Translations under genes and position numbers: made by a program
The notes under the pieces: generated by a model
What the model was told of the DNA's origin: nothing
Seen by the model: only the letters and a program-made list of their open reading frames with translations
The model's database searches: none
In this document: positions 1 through 10,795 of the stretch, one piece after another
How the letters are laid out: every line of letters starts with the position of its first letter
Numbering within the stretch: position 1 is the first letter of the stretch
Origin: Choanephora cucurbitarum
Lineage: Eukaryota; Mucoromycota; Mucoromycetes; Mucorales; Choanephoraceae
Assembly (NCBI GenBank): GCA_025331435.1
Contig: JAIWNI010000088.1
Coordinates: 52,983 to 116,982, forward strand
Direction: 5' to 3'
Length of the DNA: 64,000 bases

Positions 1-3000
1 GACCTTGTGTATGCAGTGATACAATGCAGTTGGGTAGCGTCTTGGTTTCACATTTACGCAACATCTTCTTTTTACCGATATCATAGATACGAAGGGATTT
101 GCCGGCACCCACCAACAGACGACCCTGGAAGGCAAGGAGCGCATGGGGTGTCTCTTCCAAAGGTGTGCGATGAATAAAGGTTAGGCAGAGACTGCCATCC
201 TGTGCCTGGACAATACGATAGACACGCAAGTAACCTGCTGTACAGGAACGAGGCTGAAGCGTCACGTTCTGACCTGTGCCCACCACAATAAACTGTTCTT
301 GAGGATCTGTCGCATGAGGATTCTGACGGAACTGAACCATGGCCACACTAAAGGCTGCCTCGTTCTCTTCTAGGTCAAGACACTGCAGTGTGGTGCCTGC
401 AAAGGGCTCAATCAGACGAATGCAACTGGCCCATTTGCCAGAGGTGTGACGGACATGACCAAACTGAACAGGATCTAACTCGGTAATCTCTGGATCGATC
501 TCGAACCCTTCTTGCTCCTTTTCTTCAATGCCCTTTCGCTTGGCTTCAGGTGCATAGGTGGCATGATCACTTTCGATCACCACAAAGGTACGTGAAGGAG
601 CATGGAGAGCAAATTGACGTGGTGTGTATTTGAGTGGAATGGCCACCTGATTAAAGATGTTGCCCAGTTTCTCGACCGTAAAGATACGTAATGTGTTGCC
701 TGCAATCGCCACTACACCTTCAGGACATTGCTCGCTCATGAATGCACTACCGTATTCGAGCATTTCGTAACTCAAGGGCATCAAGTACAATCGGTTCTGG
801 AATGTGTAGCTCACCCAAGGCTTTGTCGACAAGGCCAGGACGGCAGGCAGACCCTGAATGGAGATCTTGAAAAGCTTGACGCTCTTGGGACCCAAGAAAC
901 GGGTACGTGTATCTGACAACTGACCGGTGACTGTATCAAGTGCAGTACGCAAGAACAAACCGTTCGACATACCGATATTTAGATAGGTAGTACCGTGACC
1001 TTGCTCGATGCCTGTATCCATCATTTCCAAAATACACAGACTGGAGGGCACACCCTGCAAGGCTTGCATCGAGATAGCCTCCAGACAGGCATCAGGATCC
1101 AAACTGAGCATACGGACCGTCTGATCCTCACAGCCTACAGCCAAGAAACGCGATCGTTGACGGCCCTCAGGGACATCGCCTAAAGAAAGAGCAGAGATGG
1201 CGGATGACATCTGCTTACGTTCCTGATGTTCGTTCAACTGGCCCATGTTGTCCAGTTCAAAATAGACAATCTCACCGTTCGAGAGGGCGATGGCGATCTG
1301 TCGACTGTTGCTGGCTGCCTCTACAATCTTCTGACCGCTGGGTGCCTTCCATTCATTCACTCGACCACTGGAAAGGATATGACGAATACCTCTGGGATGT
1401 ACCTGAATGAGGGCATCGTCTCCCATCTGCTGCACCGTCAAGGTAGGTTCGTTCGTCAAGAAGCCCGTGTCCTGTACTTCCTCAACTGTCTCACCAATGG
1501 ATAACACCAATGTGGCATTGGCAAAGGACACCACAATATAGGCATGGTAAGCATCCTCTTGCTTTAGCTTGGTAGTCCAGACAGCACTTGGATTACCTGG
1601 TAGCTCACTGACAGCCAGTTCTGAGGCCTCGACACCTTGATTCAAGATACGGAAGGTCGATTGAGATCCTTTACCACAGATGGAATAGATACGTGGTGTC
1701 TCTTCGTCTGCCAAATTCAACACTTTACTGTTCATCAAGGGTGCCATCGAATTCAGTTCATCGACCAACGACAGGTTTTTGAGAGGTCGAGGCTTAAAGT
1801 AGACCAAGGGTCGTTCTTCTTGTTCTGCTTCTGCTTCCATATAATCTGCTGAAGAAATTTCTGGGTCGTCATCGTCGTCACCTAAACTCTCAAAGAAGTA
1901 ATGATGGTGATTGCCGAATTCGTTGGCCACAAACAAAAAGCCGCTCTTTAGGATGCAGAGTGAGGTGGCAATGGGGATGGTGTCAAAGTACTTGATGGTC
2001 AGGCCACTGACGGCTCCCTGATCATGATCCATCGTGACCTTGTAGAGATCGCCTTCTTCAGACTGCAACAAGAAGAAGAACTGAGTCTTTTTGTCAACAC
2101 GCATACGATGGACTGCATAGGTCACGATGATAATGCCGCGTGTGGGGTCTTCAAGAGGCTGTGCACGTCGAGGAATTGGAATGCGCAGTTCTTCTAGTTC
2201 AGGGTGTTTATAGGCAATGAAGTTTTCACTACAAACCAAGACACCTGAAGGTCCATCATTTCCACCAGGAACTATCATCCAATGTCAGTACATAGATCGT
2301 TTTATATATATAGATTGCGATCTTACCGGGAATCAATAAATTGGCCTTACGATCCACTGCCTCACTCCATTTTCTAACAACATGATTCAGACCAAGATCG
2401 AGTTCATAGTATGTCAAGGTCTTTTCGGCTTCATTGGCAGCTTCACCTGTAGGATCTGTATCGGCATCTGTATAATCCACTTCAAGACAGGCAAACATGG
2501 GGTTTTCAAATCCAACATCAATCGCGACCATATGATGATGAATGGTATGACTCTTGTGTGCTTCCAAGGGTGATGAAATCGTCAAGTTGGCAGCTGAATC
2601 ACGGTTCAGGATATAGACCAGCTTTTGCTTTTCTACAGCACCAATCATGACTGCACGACCCTTTGGATCGACTGCCAGATATTGACCGGGTACAATACGA
2701 CGACAGCCTGTTTTGCCGTAAGTCTCTTGATGTACTTTGTCAAATGTGTTTTTGGTAGGATTGTATTCAAGAATGACAATGCGACCCGAATCAGAACCGA
2801 CCACAATATAATCTATCGCCTATTTAGTAAAAAAAAAAAAAAAACGAATCGAGTCATGGTCTTACCTTTACTACCACCCGTTAAACGAAAGGGAGCGATG
2901 GTACGGATGAGTCCAAAACATTCGTGAGAGAGAATAGTGTGTACTTTGCCTGATGTCGTGTCTGGTCGAAGTAGTTCTAAACGTGTTTGTTTGGCCACTA

Positions 3001-3091
3001 CAATCTCTTGTTGACGCGTACCCGAAAAATTGCCATGAATAGCCTGGTTGATGGCTGTGGTTGGATTGATAGTAAGATTATACAAAAACAT
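1..3091 (-). CDS. SF3B3: Splicing factor 3B subunit 3 (SF3b130 / Rse1), N-terminal three quarters, partial
   Basis: Large beta-propeller scaffold of the SF3b complex of U2 snRNP (and of the U11/U12 di-snRNP), acting in branch-site recognition in the nucleus. Three exons are visible: 3091-2866, 2812-2327, and 2271 running off the left edge, about 994 codons in all. The start [10 protein letters not shown], the blocks [39 protein letters not shown] and [13 protein letters not shown], and the later [12 protein letters not shown] and [12 protein letters not shown] read almost colinearly with human SF3B3 (about 1217 residues), so roughly the last 200 residues lie outside the window. Introns are GT-AG and the joins restore family sequence ([26 protein letters not shown]). 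The ATG sits where the family begins. It is divergently paired with a CWF19L1-like splicing factor 163 bp away. Identification is very secure; only the missing 3' end is unknown. Confidence 0.97.
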
Positions 3092-3254
3092 CCAATGGAG
3101 TGAATAAGCCTGCTTTAAATAATTAAAAAAAAAAAAAAGGAGAGAGAGAATATCTTTCTTTGAGCTGATGTTGAATTAGTGGCTTGCGTATCAATTTATG
3201 CTACTTTTTTTGTGGTTTTTTATTTATTTATTTTTTTGGTCCATAGTTTAGATC
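3092..3254. promoter_or_regulatory. Short bidirectional promoter region between two splicing-factor genes
   Basis: Only 163 bp separate the start codons of the divergent SF3B3 and CWF19L1-like genes, so both promoters must lie here or overlap the first exons. The stretch holds an A-rich run near 3124-3140, a GAGAGAGA stretch near 3141 and a long T-rich run near 3205-3238. I see no recognisable transcription-factor site. The bidirectional role is inferred from geometry only. Confidence 0.5.
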
Positions 3255-5295
3255 ATGACAGACAATCTCAAAGTGTAAAGTTGGACGCGGTAAAGAAACG
3301 CCTTCTTCGAAACAAATAACTCAACTATGATAGACTTGTGACAGGTTCTGCCCATGGTCAGTTTGAAGCATTGTTTGCTAAAGTAAAGCAAATACACGAG
3401 AAATACGGTCCTTTTCAAGTTCATCTCTGTGTGGGTGACTTTTTCGGTTCAGATACCTCTTCTCTTCAAGCACTTATCGATAACCAAATTGAAGGTAAGT
3501 CAAATAACGAACATGATACTCACTCTCACCAGTTCCTTTAACCACCTACTTTATCAACGGTCAACAACCCTTGCCTGATCTCGCTCAACACCACCTTCAA
3601 TCGACGGATGGAGAACTATGCAACAACTTGTTTTATCTTGGCAAACAAGGTGTCTTGACCACCTCAGAAGGATTGAAGATTGCCTTTTTGTCAGGACAGT
3701 TTGATGAACACCTCTCTTCCGATGCTACCTTTACTTCAAGCGATATTCAAAAGCTCTGTCTGACCAAGATGCCCGTCAGTGCACCACCTGGTGTTGATTT
3801 CCTATTGACGCATTCATGGCCCAAGGATATCGATCAAGGCAGTCAACAGGCCTTGCAACTATCGGACGAGAAGAGTCATGTCGCTATCTCTCAGCTGGCT
3901 GCTGCCTTAAAACCACGCTACCATTTTGCTGCCTCTCAAGCTCAGTTCTTTGAGAGAGAGCCCTATCAGAACATCATCAGTGGATTGGCTGCACAAGAAG
4001 AAAGGCCGGCTGGTCATGTCACTCGATTCATTGGTCTAGCTGATGTCTTGAACACACAAAAGCAACGGGTAAGAAAATAATAGGTTAACCTATTGCATTT
4101 GGTTACTTACCCAAACACAAGTGGTTTTATGCCTTCAATTTAGTGCCCTTATCTAAACTAGAGAAAGAAGCGTTTGATAGACCAGAGAATACAACTGAAT
4201 GTCCTTTTGCCCAATTGGTCACTGGCCAAAAGCGTAAGTTGAATGAAGGTGAACAGGAAAACTATTTTTGGCAAGATCCTAAGCGTGCTAAATCAAACCA
4301 ACCACCCGCTGGTTATGTCTGTAAGCGATGTAAAGTGGAAGGTCATTATATCAAGGACTGTCCTAGTCATCAAGGACCTCCCGCTGGCTATGTCTGTAAG
4401 ATCTGTCAAGGCACAGATCATTATGTGACTCAATGTCCTCAACAAGCCAAAGCCAAATGTAAATTTTGTGTTTCCAATCCATCTCTAGAACTCACCTTGT
4501 TTATTTAGTGGACGCCTGTTGGTTCTGTTTGGCCAATCCCAATTTGGAAAAGCATCTGATTGTCTCTATTGGTTCAGAACTGTACATGACACTGGCCAAG
4601 GGTCCTGTTGTGAGTGCCAGTAACCCAGAATGTCAAGTCCCTGGAGAAGGCCATGTGCTCATTATCCCAATCACTCATTACCCCACCTTTGGTCTTGTAC
4701 CACCTGAGTCACAAAAGGAAGTCATGACTGAGCTGGTGAAATACAAGAGTGCGCTTCGTACCTTATTTCAACAGTACAATCAAGACATGATCGTCTTTGA
4801 GGTCTCAAGAGATTCTCAACGTGGTCTGACGCATGCTCATTTGCAGGTAGTGCCTATACCCAAATCCAAGTCGGATCAAGTAGAAAAAGTAGCTAGAGAA
4901 TTAGGTGTGGCAGCCCATATTGATTTTGTAGATAGAGTGCCTGTAAGTTCAGATAAAGCCCATAAAGAAAAAAAAACTGAATGCTTCTATATAGAATAAT
5001 CCTGACATACCTTATTTTAAACTGGATTTACCTAATGGCAAATCACTGGTACATGTCATTCAACCTAGAGAACGCTTTAATTTACAGTTTGGAAGGTAAA
5101 TGATATATATAAAAATGCTGTGGATTGATTTGACTGACCTATAAAGGATGCGTTTCTAGATTGGTAGCAGCCACTGTCTTGGGCTCACCTGAACGAGAAG
5201 ATTGGAAGACGTGTGGTCAAACAGAGGAAGAAGAAAGAGAGAATGCTAATCGCTTTAAAGAAGCCTTTAAGCCTTATGACTTTTCCCTTTCATAA
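3255..5295 (+). CDS. CWF19L1/Drn1-like protein (CwfJ family) with two CCHC zinc knuckles
   Basis: Homologue of the CwfJ family, which includes human CWF19L1 and yeast Drn1, partners of the lariat debranching and spliceosome disassembly machinery. Seven exons (3255-3274, 3334-3494, 3533-4068, 4122-4458, 4509-4942, 4995-5095, 5160-5295) give 574 residues in frame. The N-terminal metallophosphoesterase-like part shows LVTGSAHGQFEAL and VHLCVGDFFG. The CwfJ C-terminal domain 1 shows CWFCLANPNLEKH, a HIT-like histidine region HAHLQVVP, and HVLIIPITHY; domain 2 ends in the family-typical FKPYDFSL. Between the two parts are two zinc knuckles of C-x2-C-x4-H-x4-C form (CKRCKVEGHYIKDC and CKICQGTDHYVTQC), which human CWF19L1 lacks. 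The start exon contributes only 20 nt. The exon 4/5 junction (donor at 4459) is the least certain, but the total is divisible by three. Confidence 0.93.
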
Positions 5296-5806
5296 TCTTT
5301 GTTAAACGAAACACTTTTTTCTTATTAAAAGCTTAAGTAATCAAATGACAAGCCTTTTTTTTTTGTCTGTGCTTAGACTGAGAACTAATTCCAGTGATAA
5401 GAGTTTACTCCGTAAACAAATATACATTTTCAGCATAAATACAATTTTCTCGGAAAACAAAGAAAATGAAAAGGAAAAACCGTCCTTCTCAATAGAGTGA
5501 TACAATCCTAGTTCCCATGTAAAATGAGATAAATGCTAAAAAAAAGAAAAAAGATAGCTCTGGTTTACATGTGTCAATATGTTCATAGTTAAACAAAACG
5601 AGAATATGATTCTTTTTAGCCAATAAAGACAATTACCATATAAATCCGCCGCCTGGAATTTTTTTTTTATTTTTTTTTATAAATCCGCCATGAACTACTG
5701 TATTTTGTGTTTCCCTCCCCTTTTCCTCTTCTCGCTCTTTCTTTCTTTTTCTCTTTCCCTATTTTCTTCTCTTTTTTTAAATATAGAGTGAACTTGTTAT
5801 AAACAA
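5296..5806. other. Intergenic, AT-rich, upstream of the Ras gene
   Basis: No coding signal was found. The last part, roughly 5705-5775, is strongly C/T-rich on the plus strand, a common feature of fungal promoters close to the start codon. The Ras ATG follows at 5807 in the context ACAAATGTC. Nothing else is recognisable. Confidence 0.6.
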
Positions 5807-6602
<796 letters not shown>

Positions 6603-7693
6603 TTTCCTACCTCTTTACTTGGGCTAATCTTTTAAAGTATTATTTATTCCCCCCCTTTTTTTTTCTTTAACTATTATTCTAGTGTTAGACAAGTTAGTTT
6701 ATTATAATCTTTTATCCAATGTAACAACAGTTATTTCTTTTCTTTTCTTTTTTTTTGTTAAAGTGATGTGAAACAGATGGGCTTAAAACATAAGCTTGTT
6801 CTATCTGAGTTAATTGCAAGGTGTACAAAAGCGGAACATCCGTTGTCAATTTGAAGCCGGATGAACTATTACTGTTCATAAAGAACATTGTTTTTTTGTA
6901 AAGTCTAAATACAAGAAAGAAATTCTTTTTCCTAGAATGGCTCTTGACTTGGGATAATGTTTGTCTGACAGTATATTCTCGGAAATTTGAAAAAAAAAAG
7001 AAGGGAGAAGTTAAAGGTTATCCTCCTTCTTTTTTTTTTTTAAAGTTGTTACGCCGATAGACAAGAAGAAATGAACCAATGAATGCCAATAAGGATGAAG
7101 AGTGTGTATTGTCTAAAGATGATGCAATCGATTCAAGCGGAAGCAAAAAAAACTTCATTGAGAGAAGTTTGTGTGCGCATAAAGTCTATTGTTTCACCAA
7201 ATCAATGCTGAGTACTTGTAGTCCTGTTTAAAGTAATAGAATGAATGTTCAAGAAAAAACAGGAGAGAATTTCTTTGTCCTCAATCAAGTACATTCTCTT
7301 TCTTTATTTGGTGAAACGCCTTTATTTTCTTTTATACTAGTTGGTGTCATGTAATCAGACAAAGATCAGTAAGAACCCAGCTCTATTGTAATATAGGTTT
7401 TAAGGTGAATTCGTATAGCTCATATTGACTGGATATGGTTGTTTGCCGATGTTGAATTGTGTGTATCACCTATTCTAGTCCGACTTGAGCATGAATTGAT
7501 TGGCTCATGTATAGTGAATGAACGAAAGTGATTTTCTCTCTCTTTCTCATTCCAGCAAAAGCAACTTCCATATCGATCCTATGACAAAAAGGTTGCTAAC
7601 TCAAGCTTAAACTGCGCCACTACGTATCCATGAGCTCAGCCAAAGTACGATTTAGTTTTTTTAGCTTTTCTTTTCTGTTTATTCACCAAAACA
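6603..7693. other. Intergenic, no gene seen
   Basis: About 1.1 kb of AT-rich DNA with a C7 run at 6649-6655 just after the Ras stop and scattered A and T homopolymers. I found no supported ORF, RNA gene or transposon motif on either strand. Confidence 0.6.
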
Positions 7694-8512
7694 ATGCCTA
7701 GAATTACAGTGAATAACAAGAGAAGCAACCCAGAGGCAGTTCGATTTGTCTGTATATCGGATACACATGCCAAAGTTAATTTTGATATCCCAGATGGTGA
7801 TGTCTTGAGTAAGTCTTTTGTAAGTCGCTTTTATTTCATTTTCTTTCTTATTAGAGATTCTAACGCATCCCTTTAAGTTCATGCTGGTGATATGACCAAA
7901 CAAAGCTCCATGGACGAATATCTCAACACTATAGAATGGATTGCCTCTTTACCTCACAAGTAAGATCCCTACATTAGGGAAGCACACAATTACTTATAAC
8001 TTAGTAGAGTGAAAATAGTGACAGGAGGAAACCATGATATCATTCTGGACAAGGCATTTGGGTATGAAGAAAAGAGACAAAAGGTGATTGAACAGATGGC
8101 CACAAACGACATTACCTATCTAGAGCATGAAGCCTATCAACTAGATGCCTCACTCGGTTCATTTACTATGTTTGTATCACCTTATGCACCTGTTCATCTT
8201 GGAGGAGCATTCATGTTGGATGACATGTCGACTGTCTGGAATGAAGTGCCTGCTGTAGACATTCTTGTGACGCACACACCTCCTTTTGGCTATTGCGATC
8301 AGATTATTCGTGGTAAACGCCATGTGGGCTGTCAGCACTTGAGAGACAAGATTGACACCAAAATCCATCCGTTAGTGTGTGTGTTTGGACATATTCATGA
8401 AGCACATGGCTATACAACAAATGAAAATGGTCAGTTGTTTGTCAATGCCTGTCTCTGTGATCATCGCTATAGAGGAAATCAATCGCCCATCACATTTGAT
8501 TTGGAGAAATAG
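7694..8512 (+). CDS. MPPED1/MPPED2-like calcineurin-type metallophosphoesterase
   Basis: Small metal-dependent phosphoesterase of the UPF0046/MPPED family; the physiological substrate in fungi is unknown. Three exons (7694-7808, 7878-7959, 8008-8512) give 233 residues. The metal-binding motifs appear in order: FVCISDTH (D-x-H), IHAGD (GD), TGGNHD (GNHD), VTHTPPFGYCD, and FGHIHEAHG (GHxH, with MPPED2 having a Gly at the first His). The C-terminus VNACLCD..PITFDL matches the MPPED ending (INASTC..PIIFDL). All metal ligands look intact, so the enzyme should be active. The start ATG directly follows a short leader and gives a normal family length. It shares no obvious context with its neighbours. 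Confidence 0.92.
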
Positions 8513-10795
8513 ACTCTTTTCTATTGTCTGACTCTTAAAGAATGATCACCCTCCTCTCTCTCTCTCTTTCACTTGTTGAAAAAAAAAATACCATGATCTG
8601 TATAGAATGGCCCAGACTCTTTGAAACTGTCATGATCTCAATAAAGTGATTGATCTTCTCTAGTTTGATATGACAATGACTCTTGTCTAAATCTGAGGAA
8701 GATAGAAGCAATAAGGAATGGAAGCTGCACAGATAATGATACAAAAGTTAGACAATACTGTTTTGGCGATGTTGAATACCAAAATAACGATAGTACTGTC
8801 CAGAGAGATTCCACAGTACTTGGAATATCAAAACTGTAGTATAAGAAAGAGAGAGAGAGAGAACATAATCCACTAGCAGCTTCCAATGTAATATCATTTG
8901 AGACCACTACGCATTCTTCCTTTCCATCTTACCAGTAAGAAAAAACGACCCATTTCGAGGTAGAAACAAAAAGCTAATCTGATGCAGTATAGAACCTACT
9001 ATCGAAAGCAAAGTGCATGAAGTCCAAGGCTTTATTTTAAATCACAGTAGCAGGTCCATAGACTCAATTGCAACCTATGCTATTATCAACTCGCTTGAAG
9101 CAATGTTTCTGTGGAAAGACTTAGGGCAAAGAAAAGCGGATATTGTTTCATTGACTACTGTAGCAAGTAGCCTCTTTCAAGTAAAAAGTTGACAATGGCT
9201 GCTTTTTCAACGACCGCCAGACCTCTACCCAAATTTGACATTCCTCTCTCTCTCTCTTTTTCTATTTCATTTTTCTGTCTACAGCAGTGAAAATAGACTT
9301 GAAATAGTGTTCGCTTAATCTGTACACAGTGCCATTCGTATCTTGTCATCTAAAATTCTGCATTGTTGTTCTTTCACAACACCGTATAAGGAAGCTTTAT
9401 GTGCCCAAGCAAAACATAATTCTGTATCATCTCTTTCAATTTACGCCAAGTACAGTTGTAATATTAACATTTAAACTGAAAGAGAGAGAAGTAGTATGAG
9501 GAAGGTATCATTGACAGACAAGATGAAAATGATCAATGTTACACCAAGCTCTTTTTTTTTTTTTGAAAAATTACACTGCATTTTAGCTAACAGAACTTTA
9601 AATTCATGTGTTACGTAAGCTGCAACTTGAGCTTCAAATCAAAAGAGAAGCCCTTCTTTCAATCATGACTTCTTGAAATACACCCATTGTTTTCTATTTA
9701 CAAGCCTTACTTTAGCTATTTGATTCTTTTTTCTCGCCTACAAATCAGATAGAACCAAAAAAAAATTAAAGGAAACTGTGATATTCTAGACTCTTTAAAT
9801 TCTCATGTGTGTTTTGCTCTCATCTATTTTTGTAGTCTATCAAATGACTTGAAAAATTAAACACAAAAAGCTCATGGGCTGTATGTTATGTATGTCTCTA
9901 TATATATGCATAGAAAAACGGCAATTGAGCTTTGTTCTCGGATGGTCTTGAGAATGATCAATATCTTACTTTCTCCTCTCTCTTTTTTTTTTCTTTACAC
10001 TCCAATGCCTATAAACCATGTATTCATTTGATAGCAATATGAAACAAAACAAGCCTATTTAGCATGCATGTAGTCGTTTCTCATCAAGTTCAGTTTGATG
10101 TGTATAAAAGCTTTGATCTCAGTTTCTTCAAGTAAACTCATGATGAAGCTTGTGTCTATAGTGTTACTTGACAGAAGAAGCTTTTATTTCACTGTTCGTA
10201 TAGATTGTTGTGCTCTTTTTTTTAAACAAAAATGAAAGGGATATTTATTGACATACTGAACGAATCATGATTTGCTTCAAGCATAAGGTAATGCTTCCAT
10301 ATTGAAAGTAATATGTTATACAGACAAAGATGAGCAGTAACGGTAGTACAGACTTTACTTTTATTCATTTTATAGGGAGGCGATTATTACTGTTTTTTTT
10401 TCGGCTTACTTGCTCAACTCAATCGGCCAGACTCTTTTATATAAGGCTGAATTGTATTACAATTTTTTTTTTAGAGAAATGAAGGGCAAATATTGATTTT
10501 AAGAATTGTAAATCGAGGGCTATTGAATCCTGCGTGAATAGATCTGCATCTGAATTTATACTATCTATTTAAATCAACATTACTCATTTAAGATATGCAT
10601 GAATATGCTTACTTCTTTTCTTGTACCTGAGTAGCACTTTTTTTTCCCCACTACAAGATTAAAAGTACGCTAATTTTTTTTTCTTAATTCTATACCTACA
10701 CCCCGTGTTTCTGAACCTGAGTTCCTCTCTCTCTCTCCCTTTACTCTCTCTTCCCTTTTTTCTTCTTTCTAAATTCGTTCTTGTCTTTAATTTCC
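8513..10795. other. Long intergenic region, no gene seen
   Basis: About 2.3 kb of AT-rich DNA. Short CT/GA microsatellites occur near 8555-8568, 8848-8862 and 9244-9258, and the last 70 bases before the RasGEF start are C/T-rich. Open frames here are short, low in complexity and resemble nothing I know. I see no tRNA-like or transposase-like sequence. Confidence 0.6.

Noticed and set aside
728..1852. Six plus-strand open frames over the left end
   Set aside because: They lie antisense to the SF3B3 exon, which reads as conserved protein throughout. They are shadows.
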